Source: Sabellastarte sp. h YS-2021 | Taxonomy: Eukaryota; Annelida; Polychaeta; Sabellida; Sabellidae | Assembly: GCA_964017235.1 (NCBI GenBank) | Contig: OZ024936.1 | Coordinates: 8,842,496 to 8,906,495 of the forward strand | Direction of reading: 5' to 3' | Length of the DNA: 64,000 nt | In this document: positions 39,193 to 54,700 of the stretch, piece by piece | Layout: the number at the start of each line of letters is the position of its first letter | How positions within the stretch are numbered: the first letter of the stretch is position 1 | Program-made: the position numbers and the translations under genes | The notes under the pieces: generated by a model | Told to the model about the DNA's origin: nothing | What the model saw: only the letters and a program-made list of their open reading frames with translations | Databases searched by the model: none

Positions 39193-39741
39193 GAGGGCTT
39201 ATTATATTGCTGTATGTCATGTATTTTTCACAATCTTGTAAACCTTAGGTCTTCTGGTCCCCAGCCTTAGGGTGACCTTAACTTCAACACTTTTCAAATC
39301 ATCACCTCCAGTTGTGAGGTCATTGCTACTTTGATGGGCGACCCTGAGCAGGGGTCACCTTGGTTTGACATCATGTGACCTTTCAAGGTCATTCCCTCTT
39401 GCTGGATTCGGGTAGACTTCTTGGTATTCTTTTATTTTAGTATTTTAAATATTTCAAGCTGGTAAACTTCTGAAGTGACTTCTTATGAACTATGAACTTT
39501 AACTTATCAGTCACTTCTTCGTGTATTTAGTAACTCATTAATGATTCTAGTGACTTCTTATGAACTATGAACTCTAACTTACTAGTCACTATTTACTGCA
39601 TTTACATTACTCAGAATCTGTATATTTTTACTGACCTGTAAATAACTTTTAGTATAGATATGTATATTATATATATATTTGTTATGTATTAAACAAAGTG
39701 CCCTCAACTCTGTGTTTTTACTGCCTTGGGGTGGGGACTGT
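39193..39741 (+). repeat. B2 split direct repeat of the YR retrotransposon (right end)
   Basis: Right terminal 549-bp repeat, one base different from B1. It ends ggggtggggactgt and is followed at once by satellite sequence atatcagag. The last T is shared by target and element and cannot be assigned to one of them. Confidence 0.88.
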
Positions 39742-42700
39742 ATATCAGAGAATGAATTTGTATTAGGCTGGCATACTCGAGGGCCACATTAAAAATTTCA
39801 ATTTCCGGGGTGTGGGGGGGGCCCCAGGTTACCCCTCAGGTGGAAGATGTCAATTATATTCTAATATTGCCAATCTGAAGCCCAAATTTAATTTTATGCA
39901 TATTCTAATAATTAATGAGGATATTTTAGGCACATTTGGAGCATTACATGTCTAACCAGAAAATATTTCACCAAAATAGTGTTCTAAATATAGCCAAAAA
40001 TAGATGTAAATCAGCCCAAACCAGTACCAAATATTGGTCTATAAGTCTGAAATTTGGCCTAAAAATCACTTGCCACATACTAAATCTGACTGCATAGGTT
40101 TTAGGATTACATCTGGTATACCAGTGGTGTCATATGTGTCATATGTGATCCAGGAAGGCGAAAATACAGCCTCAGATGGCTGTATCAGGAAATGCTGATA
40201 TATTCTCAATTAAGGTAGATTCAAGGTTGAAAACCATATTGAATCACACAGGAGTCGCCCCTGAAATGAATTTTAGTATTGTGTTCCTTCAGAAATACAT
40301 ATGTAGCCCAAAGTACAGGTTCAGGGAGTGTAGTTGGCGAGGGATAGGTAAAATGCCAGATCAGCCCAAACCACCCCTTAAAGTTGGTCAATCTGGCTGA
40401 AATTTTTACAGGAAACTCAGTTTATATCAGAGAATGAATTTGTATTAGGCTGGCATACTCGAGGGCCACATTAAAAATTTCAATTTCCGGGGTGTGGGGG
40501 GGGCCCCAGGTTACCCCTCAGGTGGAAGATGTCAATTATATTCTAATATTGCCAATCTGAAGCCCAAATTTAATTTTATGCATATTCTAATAATTAATGA
40601 GGATATTTTAGGCACATTTGGAGCATTACATGTCTAACCAGAAAATATTTCACCAAAATAGTGTTCTAAATATAGCCAAAAATAGATGTAAATCAGCCCA
40701 AACCAGTACCAAATATTGGTCTATAAGTCTGAAATTTGGCCTAAAAATCACTTGCTACATACTAAATCTGACTGCATAGGTTTTAGGATTACATCTGGTA
40801 TACCAGTGGTGTCATATGTGTCATATGTGATCCAGGAAGGCGAAAATACAGCCTCAGATGGCTGTATCAGGAAATGCTGATATATTCTCAATTAAGGTAG
40901 ATTCAAGGTTGAAAACCATATTGAATCACACAGGAGTCGCCCCTGAAATGAATTTTAGTATTGTGTTCCTTCAGAAATACATATGTAGCCCAAAGTACAG
41001 GTTCAGGGAGTGTAGTTGGCGAGGGATAGGTAAAATGCCAGATCAGCCCAAACCACCCCTTAAAGTTGGTCAATCTGGCTGAAATTTTTACAGGAAACTC
41101 AGTTTATATCAGAGAATGAATTTGTATTAGGCTGGCATACTCGAGGGCCACATTAAAAATTTCAATTTCCGGGGTGTGGGGGGGGGGGCCCAGGTTACCC
41201 CTCAGGTGGAAGATGTCAATTATATTCTAATATTGCCAATCTGAAGCCCAAATTTAATTTTATGCATATTCTAATAATTAATGAGGATATTTTAGGCACA
41301 TTTGGAGCATTACATGTCTAACCAGAAAATATTTCACCAAAATAGTGTTCTAAATATAGCCAAAAATAGATGTAAATCAGCCCAAACCAGTACCAAATAT
41401 TGGTCTATAAGTCTGAAATTTGGCCTAAAAATCACTTGCCACATACTAAATCTGACTGCATAGGTTTTAGGATTACATCTGGTATACCAGTGGTGTCATA
41501 TGTGTCATATGTGATCCAGGAAGGCGAAAATACAGCCTCAGATGGCTGTATCAGGAAATGCTGATATATTCTCAATTAAGGTAGATTCAAGGTTGAAAAC
41601 CATATTGAATCACACAGGAGTCGCCCCTGAAATGAATTTTAGTATTGTGTTCCTTCAGAAATACATATGTAGCCCAAAGTACAGGTTCAGGGAGTGTAGT
41701 TGGCGAGGGATAGGTAAAATGCCAGATCAGCCCAAACCACCCCTTAAAGTTGGTCAATCTGGCTGAAATTTTTACAGGAAACTCAGTTTATATCAGAGAA
41801 TGAATTTGTATTAGGCTGGCATACTCGAGGGCCACATTAAAAATTTCAATTTCCGGGGTGTGGGGGGGCCCCAGGTTACCCCTCAGGTGGAAGATGTCAA
41901 TTATATTCTAATATTGCCAATCTGAAGCCCAAATTTAATTTTATGCATATTCTAATAATTAATGAGGATATTTTAGGCACATTTGGAGCATTACATGTCT
42001 AACCAGAAAATATTTCACCAAAATAGTGTTCTAAATATAGCCAAAAATAGATGTAAATCAGCCCAAACCAGTACCAAATATTGGTCTATAAGTCTGAAAT
42101 TTGGCCTAAAAATCACTTGCTACATACTAAATCTGACTGCATAGGTTTTAGGATTACATCTGGTATACCAGTGGTGTCATATGTGTCATATGTGATCCAG
42201 GAAGGCGAAAATACAGCCTCAGATGGCTGTATCAGGAAATGCTGATATATTCTCAATTAAGGTAGATTCAAGGTTGAAAACCATATTGAATCACACAGGA
42301 GTCGCCCCTGAAATGAATTTTAGTATTGTGTTCCTTCAGAAATACATATGTAGCCCAAAGTACAGGTTCAGGGAGTGTAGTTGGCGAGGGATAGGTAAAA
42401 TGCCAGATCAGCCCAAACCACCCCTTAAAGTTGGTCAATCTGGCTGAAATTTTTACAGGAAACTCAGTTTATATCAGAGAATGAATTTGTATTAGGCTGG
42501 CATACTCGAGGGCCACATTAAAAATTTCAATTTCCGGGGTGTGGGGGGGGGGGGCCCAGGTTACCCCTCAGGTGGAAGATGTCAATTATATTCTAATATT
42601 GCCAATCTGAAGCCCAAATTTAATTTTATGCATATTCTAATAATTAATGAGGATATTTTAGGCACATTTGGAGCATTACATGTCTAACCAGAAAATATTT

Positions 42701-45700
42701 CACCAAAATAGTGTTCTAAATATAGCCAAAAATAGATGTAAATCAGCCCAAACCAGTACCAAATATTGGTCTATAAGTCTGAAATTTGGCCTAAAAATCA
42801 CTTGCCACATACTAAATCTGACTGCATAGGTTGTAGGATTACATCTGGTATACCAGTGGTGTCATATGTGTCATATGTGATCCAGGAAGGCGAAAATACA
42901 GCCTCAGATGGCTGTATCAGGAAATGCTGATATATTCTCAATTAAGGTAGATTCAAGGTTGAAAACCATATTGAATCACACAGGAGTCGCCCCTGAAATG
43001 AATTTTAGTATTGTGTTCCTTCAGAAATACATATGTAGCCCAAAGTACAGGTTCAGGGAGTGTAGTTGGCGAGGGATAGGTAAAATGCCAGATCAGCCCA
43101 AACCACCCCTTAAAGTTGGTCAATCTGGCTGAAATTTTTACAGGAAACTCAGTTTATATCAGAGAATGAATTTGTATTAGGCTGGCATACTCGAGGGCCA
43201 CATTAAAATTTCAATTTCCGGGGTGTGGGGGGGCCCCAGGTTACCCCTCAGGTGGAAGATGTCAATTATATTCTAATATTGCCAATCTGAAGCCCAAATT
43301 TAATTTTATGCATATTCTAATAATTAATGAGGATATTTTAGGCACATTTGGAGCATTACATGTCTAACCAGAAAATATTTCACCAAAATAGTGTTCTAAA
43401 TATAGCCAAAAATAGATGTAAATCAGCCCAAACCAGTACCAAATATTGGTCTATAAGTCTGAAATTTGGCCTAAAAATCACTTGGCACATACTAAATCTG
43501 ACTGCATAGGTTTTAGGATTACATCTGGTATACCAGTGGTGTCATATGTGTCATATGTGATCCAGGAAGGCGAAAATACAGCCTCAGATGGCTGTATCAG
43601 GAAATGCTGATATATTCTCTATTAAGGTAGATTCAAGGTTGAAAACCATATTGAATCACACAGGAGTCGCCCCTGAAATGAATTTTAGTATTGTGTTCCT
43701 TCAGAAATACATATGTAGCCCAAAGTACAGGTTCAGGGAGTGTAGTTGGCGAGGGATAGGTAAAATGCCAGATCAGCCCAAACCACCCCTTAAAGTTGGT
43801 CAATCTGGCTGAAATTTTTACAGGAAACTCAGTTTATATCAGAGAATGAATTTGTATTAGGCTGGCATACTCGAGGGCCACATTAAAAATTTCAATTTCC
43901 GGGGTGTGGGGGGGGCCCCAGGTTACCCCTCAGGTGGAAGATGTCAATTATATTCTAATATTGCCAATCTGAAGCCCAAATTTAATTTTATGCATATTCT
44001 AATAATTAATGAGGATATTTTAGGCACATTTGGAGCATTACATGTCTAACCAGAAAATATTTCACCAAAATAGTGTTCTAAATATAGCCAAAAATAGATG
44101 TAAATCAGCCCAAACCAGTACCAAATATTGGTCTATAAGTCTGAAATTTGGCCTAAAAATCACTTGCCACATACTAAATCTGACTGCATAGGTTTTAGGA
44201 TTACATCTGGTATACCAGTGGTGTCATATGTGTCATATGTGATCCAGGAAGGCGAAAATACAGCCTCAGATGGCTGTATCAGGAAATGCTGATATATTCT
44301 CAATTAAGGTAGATTCAAGGTTGAAAACCATATTGAATCACACAGGAGTCGCCCCTGAAATGAATTTTAGTATTGTGTTCCTTCAGAAATACATATGTAG
44401 CCCAAAGTACAGGTTCAGGGAGTGTAGTTGGCGAGGGATAGGTAAAATGCCAGATCAGCCCAAACCACCGCTTAAAGTTGGTCAATCTGGCTGAAATTTT
44501 TACAGGAAACTCAGTTTATATCAGAGAATGAATTTGTATTAGGCTGGCATACTCGAGGGCCACATTAAAATTTCAATTTCCGGGGTGTGGGGGGGCCCCA
44601 GGTTACCCCTCAGGTGGAAGATGTCAATTATATTCTAATATTGCCAATCTGAAGCCCAAATTTAATTTTATGCATATTCTAATAATTAATGAGGATATTT
44701 TAGGCACATTTGGAGCATTACATGTCTAACCAGAAAATATTTCACCAAAATAGTGTTCTAAATATAGCCAAAAATAGATGTAAATCAGCCCAAACCAGTA
44801 CCAAATATTGGTCTATAAGTCTGAAATTTGGCCTAAAAATCACTTGGCACATACTAAATCTGACTGCATAGGTTTTAGGATTACATCTGGTATACCAGTG
44901 GTGTCATATGTGTCATATGTGATCCAGGAAGGCGAAAATACAGCCTCAGATGGCTGTATCAGGAAATGCTGATATATTCTCTATTAAGGTAGATTCAAGG
45001 TTGAAAACCATATTGAATCACACAGGAGTCGCCCCTGAAATGAATTTTAGTATTGTGTTCCTTCAGAAATACATATGTAGCCCAAAGTACAGGTTCAGGG
45101 AGTGTAGTTGGCGAGGGATAGGTAAAATGCCAGATCAGCCCAAACCACCCCTTAAAGTTGGTCAATCTGGCTGAAATTTTTACAGGAAACTCAGTTTATA
45201 TCAGAGAATGAATTTGTATTAGGCTGGCATACTCGAGGGCCACATTAAAAATTTCAATTTCCGGGGTGTGGGGGGGGGCCCCAGGTTACCCCTCAGGTGG
45301 AAGATGTCAATTATATTCTAATATTGCCAATCTGAAGCCCAAATTTAATTTTATGCATATTCTAATAATTAATGAGGATATTTTAGGCACATTTGGAGCA
45401 TTACATGTCTAACCAGAAAATATTTCACCAAAATAGTGTTCTAAATATAGCCAAAAATAGATGTAAATCAGCCCAAACCAGTACCAAATATTGGTCTATA
45501 AGTCTGAAATTTGGCCTAAAAATCACTTGCCACATACTAAATCTGACTGCATAGGTTTTAGGATTACATCTGGTATACCAGTGGTGTCATATGTGTCATA
45601 TTTGATCCAGGAAGGCGAAAATACAGCCTCAGATGGCTGTATCAGGAAATGCTGATATATTCTCAATTAAGGTAGATTCAAGGTTGAAAACCATATTGAA

Positions 45701-48700
45701 TCACACAGGAGTCGCCCCTGAAATGAATTTTAGTATTGTGTTCCTTCAGAAATACATATGTAGCCCAAAGTACAGGTTCAGGGAGTGTAGTTGGCGAGGG
45801 ATAGGTAAAATGCCAGATCAGCCCAAACCACCCCTTAAAGTTGGTCAATCTGGCTGAAATTTTTACAGGAAACTCAGTTTATATCAGAGAATGAATTTGT
45901 ATTAGGCTGGCATACTCGAGGGCCACATTAAAAATTTCAATTTCCGGGGTGTGGGGGGGGCCCCAGGTTACCCCTCAGGTGGAAGATGTCAATTATATTC
46001 TAATATTGCCAATCTGAAGCCCAAATTTAATTTTATGCATATTCTAATAATTAATGGGGATATTTTAGGCACATTTGGAGCATTACATGTCTAACCAGAA
46101 AATATTTCACCAAAATAGTGTTCTAAATATAGCCAAAAATAGATGTAAATCAGCCCAAACCAGTACCAAATATTGGTCTATAAGTCTGAAATTTGGCCTA
46201 AAAATCACTTGCCACATACTAAATCTGACTGCATAGGTTTTAGGATTACATCTGGTATACCAGTGGTGTCATATGTGTCATATGTGATCCAGGAAGGCGA
46301 AAATACAGCCTCAGATGGCTGTATCAGGAAATGCTGATATATTCTCAATTAAGGTAGATTCAAGGTTGAAAACCATATTGAATCACACAGGAGTCGCCCC
46401 TGAAATGAATTTTAGTATTGTGTTCCTTCAGAAATACATATGTAGCCCAAAGTACAGGTTCAGGGAGTGTAGTTGGCGAGGGATAGGTAAAATGCCAGAT
46501 CAGCCCAAACCACCCCTTAAAGTTGGTCAATCTGGCTGAAATTTTTACAGGAAACTCAGTTTATATCAGAGAATGAATTTGTATTAGGCTGGCATACTCG
46601 AGGGCCACATTAAAAATTTCAATTTCCGGGGTGTGGGGGGGCCCCAGGTTACCCCTCAGGTGGAAGATGTCAATTATATTCTAATATTGCCAATCTGAAG
46701 CCCAAATTTAATTTTATGCATATTCTAATAATTAATGAGGATATTTTAGGCACATTTGGAGCATTACATGTCTAACCAGAAAATATTTCACCAAAATAGT
46801 GTTTTAAATATAGCCAAAAATAGATGTAAATCAGCCCAAACCAGTACCAAATATTGGTCTATAAGTCTGAAATTTGGCCTAAAAATCACTTGCCACATAC
46901 TAAATCTGACTGCATAGGTTTTAGGATTACATCTGGTATACCAGTGGTGTCATATGTGTCATATTTGATCCAGGAAGGCGAAAATACAGCCTCAGATGGC
47001 TGTATCAGGAAATGCTGATATATTCTCAATTAAGGTAGATTCAAGGTTGAAAACCATATTGAATCACACAGGAGTCGCCCCTGAAATGAATTTTAGTATT
47101 GTGTTCCTTCAGAAATACATATGTAGCCCAAAGTACAGGTTCAGGGAGTGTAGTTGGCGAGGGATAGGTAAAATGCCAGATCAGCCCAAACCACCCCTTA
47201 AAGTTGGTCAATCTGGCTGAAATTTTTACAGGAAACTCAGTTTATATCAGAGAATGAATTTGTATTAGGCTGGCATACTCGAGGGCCACATTAAAAATTT
47301 CAATTTCCGGGGTGTGGGGGGGGGCCCCAGGTTACCCCTCAGGTGGAAGATGTCAATTATATTCTAATATTGCCAATCTGAAGCCCAAATTTAATTTTAT
47401 GCATATTCTAATAATTAATGAGGATATTTTAGGCACATTTGGAGCATTACATGTCTAACCAGAAAATATTTCACCAAAATAGTGTTCTAAATATAGCCAA
47501 AAATAGATGTAAATCAGCCCAAACCAGTACCAAATATTGGTCTATAAGTCTGAAATTTGGCCTAAAAATCACTTGCCACATACTAAATCTGACTGCATAG
47601 GTTTTAGGATTACATCTGGTATACCAGTGGTGTCATATGTGTCATATGTGATCCAGGAAGGCGAAAATACAGCCTCAGATGGCTGTATCAGGAAATGCTG
47701 ATATATTCTCAATTAAGGTAGATTCAAGGTTGAAAACTATATTGAATCACACAGGAGTCGCCCCTGAAATGAATTTTAGTATTGTGTTCCTTCAGAAATA
47801 CATATGTAGCCCAAAGTACAGGTTCAGGGAGTGTAGTTGGCGAGGGATAGGTAAAATGCCAGATCAGCCCAAACCACCCCTTAAAGTTGGTCAATCTGGC
47901 TGAAATTTTTACAGGAAACTCAGTTTATATCAGAGAATGAATTTGTATTAGGCTGGCATACTCGAGGGCCACATTAAAAATTTCAATTTCCGGGGTGTGG
48001 GGGGGGCCCCAGGTTACCCCTCAGGTGGAAGATGTCAATTATATTCTAATATTGCCAATCTGAAGCCCAAATTTAATTTTATGCATATTCTAATAATTAA
48101 TGAGGATATTTTAGGCACATTTGGAGCATTACATGTCTAACCAGAAAATATTTCACCAAAATAGTGTTCTAAATATAGCCAAAAATAGATGTAAATCAGC
48201 CCAAACCAGTACCAAATATTGGTCTATAAGTCTGAAATTTGGCCTAAAAATCACTTGCCACATACTAAATCTGACTGCATAGGTTTTAGGATTACATCTG
48301 GTATACCAGTGGTGTCATATGTGTCATATGTGATCCAGGAAGGCGAAAATACAGCCTCAGATGGCTGTATCAGGAAATGCTGATATATTCTCAATTAAGG
48401 TAGATTCAAGGTTGAAAACCATATTGAATCACACAGGAGTCGCCCCTGAAATGAATTTTAGTATTGTGTTCCTTCAGAAATACATATGTAGCCCAAAGTA
48501 CAGGTTCAGGGAGTGTAGTTGGCGAGGGATAGGTAAAATGCCAGATCAGCCCAAACCACCCCTTAAAGTTGGTCAATCTGGCTGAAATTTTTACAGGAAA
48601 CTCAGTTTATATCAGAGAATGAATTTGTATTAGGCTGGCATACTCGAGGGCCACATTAAAAATTTCAATTTCCGGGGTGTGGGGGGGCCCCAGGTTACCC

Positions 48701-51700
48701 CTCAGGTGGAAGATGTCAATTATATTCTAATATTGCCAATCTGAAGCCCAAATTTAATTTTATGCATATTCTAATAATTAATGAGGATATTTTAGGCACA
48801 TTTGGAGCATTACATGTCTAACCAGAAAATATTTCACCAAAATAGTGTTCTAAATATAGCCAAAAATAGATGTAAATCAGCCCAAACCAGTACCAAATAT
48901 TGGTCTATAAGTCTGAAATTTGGCCTAAAAATCACTTGCCACATACTAAATCTGACTGCATAGGTTTTAGGATTACATCTGGTATACCAGTGGTGTCATA
49001 TGTGTCATATTTGATCCAGGAAGGCGAAAATACAGCCTCAGATGGCTGTATCAGGAAATGCTGATATATTCTCAATTAAGGTAGATTCAAGGTTGAAAAC
49101 CATATTGAATCACACAGGAGTCGCCCCTGAAATGAATTTTAGTATTGTGTTCCTTCAGAAATACATATGTAGCCCAAAGTACAGGTTCAGGGAGTGTAGT
49201 TGGCGAGGGATAGGTAAAATGCCAGATCAGCCCAAACCACCCCTTAAAGTTGGTCAATCTGGCTGAAATTTTTACAGGAAACTCAGTTTATATCAGAGAA
49301 TGAATTTGTATTAGGCTGGCATACTCGAGGGCCACATTAAAAATTTCAATTTCCGGGGTGTGGGGGGGCCCCAGGTTACCCCTCAGGTGGAAGATGTCAA
49401 TTATATTCTAATATTGCCAATCTGAAGCCCAAATTTAATTTTATGCATATTCTAATAATTAATGAGGATATTTTAGGCACATTTGGAGCATTACATGTCT
49501 AACCAGAAAATATTTCACCAAAATAGTGTTCTAAATATAGCCAAAAATAGATGTAAATCAGCCCAAACCAGTACCAAATATTGGTCTATAAGTCTGAAAT
49601 TTGGCCTAAAAATCACTTGCCACATACTAAATCTGACTGCATAGGTTTTAGGATTACATCTGGTATACCAGTGGTGTCATATGTGTCATATGTGATCCAG
49701 GAAGGCGAAAATACAGCCTCAGATGGCTGTATCAGGAAATGCTGATATATTCTCAATTAAGGTAGATTCAAGGTTGAAAACTATATTGAATCACACAGGA
49801 GTCGCCCCTGAAATGAATTTTAGTATTGTGTTCCTTCAGAAATACATATGTAGCCCAAAGTACAGGTTCAGGGAGTGTAGTTGGCGAGGGATAGGTAAAA
49901 TGCCAGATCAGCCCAAACCACCCCTTAAAGTTGGTCAATCTGGCTGAAATTTTTACAGGAAACTCAGTTTATATCAGAGAATGAATTTGTATTAGGCTGG
50001 CATACTCGAGGGCCACATTAAAAATTTCAATTTCCGGGGTGTGGGGGGGCCCCAGGTTACCCCTCAGGTGGAAGATGTCAATTATATTCTAATATTGCCA
50101 ATCTGAAGCCCAAATTTAATTTTATGCATATTCTAATAATTAATGAGGATATTTTAGGCACATTTGGAGCATTACATGTCTAACCAGAAAATATTTCACC
50201 AAAATAGTGTTCTAAATATAGCCAAAAATAGATGTAAATCAGCCCAAACCAGTACCAAATATTGGTCTATAAGTCTGAAATTTGGCCTAAAAATCACTTG
50301 CCACATACTAAATCTGACTGCATAGGTTTTAGGATTACATCTGGTATACCAGTGGTGTCATATGTGTCATATGTGATCCAGGAAGGCGAAAATACAGCCT
50401 CAGATGGCTGTATCAGGAAATGCTGATATATTCTCAATTAAGGTAGATTCAAGGTTGAAAACCATATTGAATCACACAGGAGTCGCCCCTGAAATGAATT
50501 TTAGTATTGTGTTCCTTCAGAAATACATATGTAGCCCAAAGTACAGGTTCAGGGAGTGTAGTTGGCGAGGGATAGGTAAAATGCCAGATCAGCCCAAACC
50601 ACCCCTTAAAGTTGGTCAATCTGGCTGAAATTTTTACAGGAAACTCAGTTTATATCAGAGAATGAATTTGTATTAGGCTGGCATACTCGAGGGCCACATT
50701 AAAAATTTCAATTTCCGGGGTGTGGGGGGGCCCCAGGTTACCCCTCAGGTGGAAGATGTCAATTATATTCTAATATTGCCAATCTGAAGCCCAAATTTAA
50801 TTTTATGCATATTCTAATAATTAATGAGGATATTTTAGGCACATTTGGAGCATTACATGTCTAACCAGAAAATATTTCACCAAAATAGTGTTCTAAATAT
50901 AGCCAAAAATAGATGTAAATCAGCCCAAACCAGTACCAAATATTGGTCTATAAGTCTGAAATTTGGCCTAAAAATCACTTGCCACATACTAAATCTGACT
51001 GCATAGGTTTTAGGATTACATCTGGTATACCAGTGGTGTCATATGTGTCATATGTGATCCAGGAAGGCGAAAATACAGCCTCAGATGGCTGTATCAGGAA
51101 ATGCTGAAATATTCTCAATTAAGGTAGATTCAAGGTTGAAAACCATATTGAATCACACAGGAGTCGCCCCTGAAATGAATTTTAGTATTGTGTTCCTTCA
51201 GAAATACATATGTAGCCCAAAGTACAGGTTCAGGGAGTGTAGTTGGCGAGGGATAGGTAAAATGCAAGATCAGCCCAAACCACCCCTTAAAGTTGGTCAA
51301 TCTGGCTGAAATTTTTACAGGAAACTCAGTTTATATCAGAGAATGAATTTGTATTAGGCTGGCATACTCGAGGGCCACATTAAAAATTTCAATTTCCGGG
51401 GTGTGGGGGGCCCCAGGTTACCCCTCAGGTGGAAGATGTCAATTATATTCTAATATTGCCAATCTGAAGCCCAAATTTAATTTTATGCATATTCTAATAA
51501 TTAATGAGGATATTTTAGGCACATTTGGAGCATTACATGTCTAACCAGAAAATATTTCACCAAAATAGTGTTCTAAATATAGCCAAAAATAGATGTAAAT
51601 CAGCCCAAACCAGTACCAAATATTGGTCTATAAGTCTGAAATTTGGCCTAAAAATCACTTGCCACATACTAAATCTGACTGCATAGGTTTTAGGATTACA

Positions 51701-54700
51701 TCTGGTATACCAGTGGTGTCATATGTGTCATATGTGATCCAGGAAGGCGAAAATACAGCCTCAGATGGCTGTATCAGGAAATGCTGATATATTCTCAATT
51801 AAGGTAGATTCAAGGTTGAAAACCATATTGAATCACACAGGAGTCGCCCCTGAAATGAATTTTAGTATTGTGTTCCTTCAGAAATACATATGTAGCCCAA
51901 AGTACAGGTTCAGGGAGTGTAGTTGGCGAGGGATAGGTAAAATGCCAGATCAGCCCAAACCACCCCTTAAAGTTGGTCAATCTGGCTGAAATTTTTACAG
52001 GAAACTCAGTTTATATCAGAGAATGAATTTGTATTAGGCTGGCATACTCGAGGGCCACATTAAAAATTTCAATTTCCGGGGTGTGGGGGGGGGCCCCAGG
52101 TTACCCCTCAGGTGGAAGATGTCAATTATATTCTAATATTGCCAATCTGAAGCCCAAATTTAATTTTATGCATATTCTAATAATTAATGAGGATATTTTA
52201 GGCACATTTGGAGCATTACATGTCTAACCAGAAAATATTTCACCAAAATAGTGTTCTAAATATAGCCAAAAATAGATGTAAATCAGCCCAAACCAGTACC
52301 AAATATTGGTCTATAAGTCTGAAATTTGGCCTAAAAATCACTTGCCACATACTAAATCTGACTGCATAGGTTTTAGGATTACATCTGGTATACCAGTGGT
52401 GTCATATGTGTCATATTTGATCCAGGAAGGCGAAAATACAGCCTCAGATGGCTGTATCAGGAAATGCTGATATATTCTCAATTAAGGTAGATTCAAGGTT
52501 GAAAACCACATTGAATCACACAGGAGTCGCCCTTGAAATGAATTTTAGTATTGTGTTCCTTCAGAAATACATATGTAGCCCAAAGTACAGGTTCAGGGAG
52601 TGTAGTTGGCGAGGGATAGGTAAAATGCCAGATCAGCCCAAACCACCCCTTAAAGTTGGTCAATCTGGCTGAAATTTTTACAGGAAACTCAGTTTATATC
52701 AGAGAATGAATTTGTATTAGGCTGGCATACTCGAGGGCCACATTAAAAATTTCAATTTCCGGGGTGTGGGGGGGCCCCAGGTTACCCCTCAGGTGGAAGA
52801 TGTCAATTATATTCTAATATTGCCAATCTGAAGCCCAAATTTAATTTTATGCATATTCTAATAATTAATGAGGATATTTTAGGCACATTTGGAGCATTAC
52901 ATGTCTAACCAGAAAATATTTCACCAAAATAGTGTTTTAAATATAGCCAAAAATAGATGTAAATCAGCCCAAACCAGTACCAAATATTGGTCTATAAGTC
53001 TGAAATTTGGCCTAAAAATCACTTGCCACATACTAAATCTGACTGCATAGGTTTTAGGATTACATCTGGTATACCAGTGGTGTCATATGTGTCATATGTG
53101 ATCCAGGAAGGCGAAAATACAGCCTCAGATGGCTGTATCAGGAAATGCTGATATATTCTCAATTAAGGTAGATTCAAGGTTGAAAACCATATTGAATCAC
53201 ACAGGAGTCGCCCCTGAAATGAATTTTAGTATTGTGTTCCTTCAGAAATACATATGTAGCCCAAAGTACAGGTTCAGGGAGTGTAGTTGGCGAGGGATAG
53301 GTAAAATGCCAGATCAGCCCAAACCACCCCTTAAAGTTGGTCAATCTGGCTGAAATTTTTACAGGAAACTCAGTTTATATCAGAGAATGAATTTGTATTA
53401 GGCTGGCATACTCGAGGGCCACATTAAAAATTTCAATTTCCGGGGTGTGGGGGGGGCCCCAGGTTACCCCTCAGGTGGAAGATGTCAATTATATTCTAAT
53501 ATTGCCAATCTGAAGCCCAAATTTAATTTTATGCATATTCTAATAATTAATGAGGATATTTTAGGCACATTTGGAGCATTACATGTCTAACCAGAAAATA
53601 TTTCACCAAAATAGTGTTCTAAATATAGCCAAAAATAGATGTAAATCAGCCCAAACCAGTACCAAATATTGGTCTATAAGTCTGAAATTTGGCCTAAAAA
53701 TCACTTGCCACATACTAAATCTGACTGCATAGGTTTTAGGATTACATCTGGTATACCAGTGGTGTCATATGTGTCATATTTGATCCAGGAAGGCGAAAAT
53801 ACAGCCTCAGATGGCTGTATCAGGAAATGCTGATATATTCTCAATTAAGGTAGATTCAAGGTTGAAAACCATATTGAATCACACAGGAGTCGCCCTTGAA
53901 ATGAATTTTAGTATTGTGTTCCTTCAGAAATACATATGTAGCCCAAAGTACAGGTTCAGGGAGTGTAGTTGGCGAGGGATAGGTAAAATGCCAGATCAGC
54001 CCAAACCACCCCTTAAAGTTGGTCAATCTGGCTGAAATTTTTACAGGAAACTCAGTTTATATCAGAGAATGAATTTGTATTAGGCTGGCATACTCGAGGG
54101 CCACATTAAAAATTTCAATTTCCGGGGTGTGGGGGGGCCCCAGGTTACCCCTCAGGTGGAAGATGTCAATTATATTCTAATATTGCCAATCTGAAGCCCA
54201 AATTTAATTTTATGCATATTCTAATAATTAATGAGGATATTTTAGGCACATTTGGAGCATTACATGTCTAACCAGAAAATATTTCACCAAAATAGTGTTT
54301 TAAATATAGCCAAAAATAGATGTAAATCAGCCCAAACCAGTACCAAATATTGGTCTATAAGTCTGAAATTTGGCCTAAAAATCACTTGCCACATACTAAA
54401 TCTGACTGCATAGGTTTTAGGATTACATCTGGTATACCAGTGGTGTCATATGTGTCATATGTGATCCAGGAAGGCGAAAATACAGCCTCAGATGGCTGTA
54501 TCAGGAAATGCTGATATATTCTCAATTAAGGTAGATTCAAGGTTGAAAACCACATTGAATCACACAGGAGTCGCCCTTGAAATGAATTTTAGTATTGTGT
54601 TCCTTCAGAAATACATATGTAGCCCAAAGTACAGGTTCAGGGAGTGTAGTTGGCGAGGGATAGGTAAAATGCCAGATCAGCCCAAACCACCCCTTAAAGT

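Larger units (their letters stand above)
32813..39741 (+). mobile_element. Ngaro/PAT-like tyrosine-recombinase retrotransposon
   Basis: A 6,929-bp element interrupts the satellite. Left satellite sequence ends ...ctcagttt and the right side resumes atatcag..., exactly the next bases of the unit, so nothing was lost and no target duplication was made. The order is A1 (32813-33062), gag-like ORF, RT/RNase H ORF, tyrosine recombinase, B1 (38344-38892), A2 (38893-39142), a 50-bp segment, B2 (39193-39741). Split direct repeats of the form A1...B1A2B2, together with a tyrosine recombinase instead of a DDE integrase, define the Ngaro and PAT groups of YR retrotransposons. No methyltransferase is visible, which favours Ngaro over DIRS1. 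A1 and A2 appear identical and B1 and B2 differ by one base, so insertion was recent. The element appears broken in its recombinase region (about one break). Confidence 0.9.
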
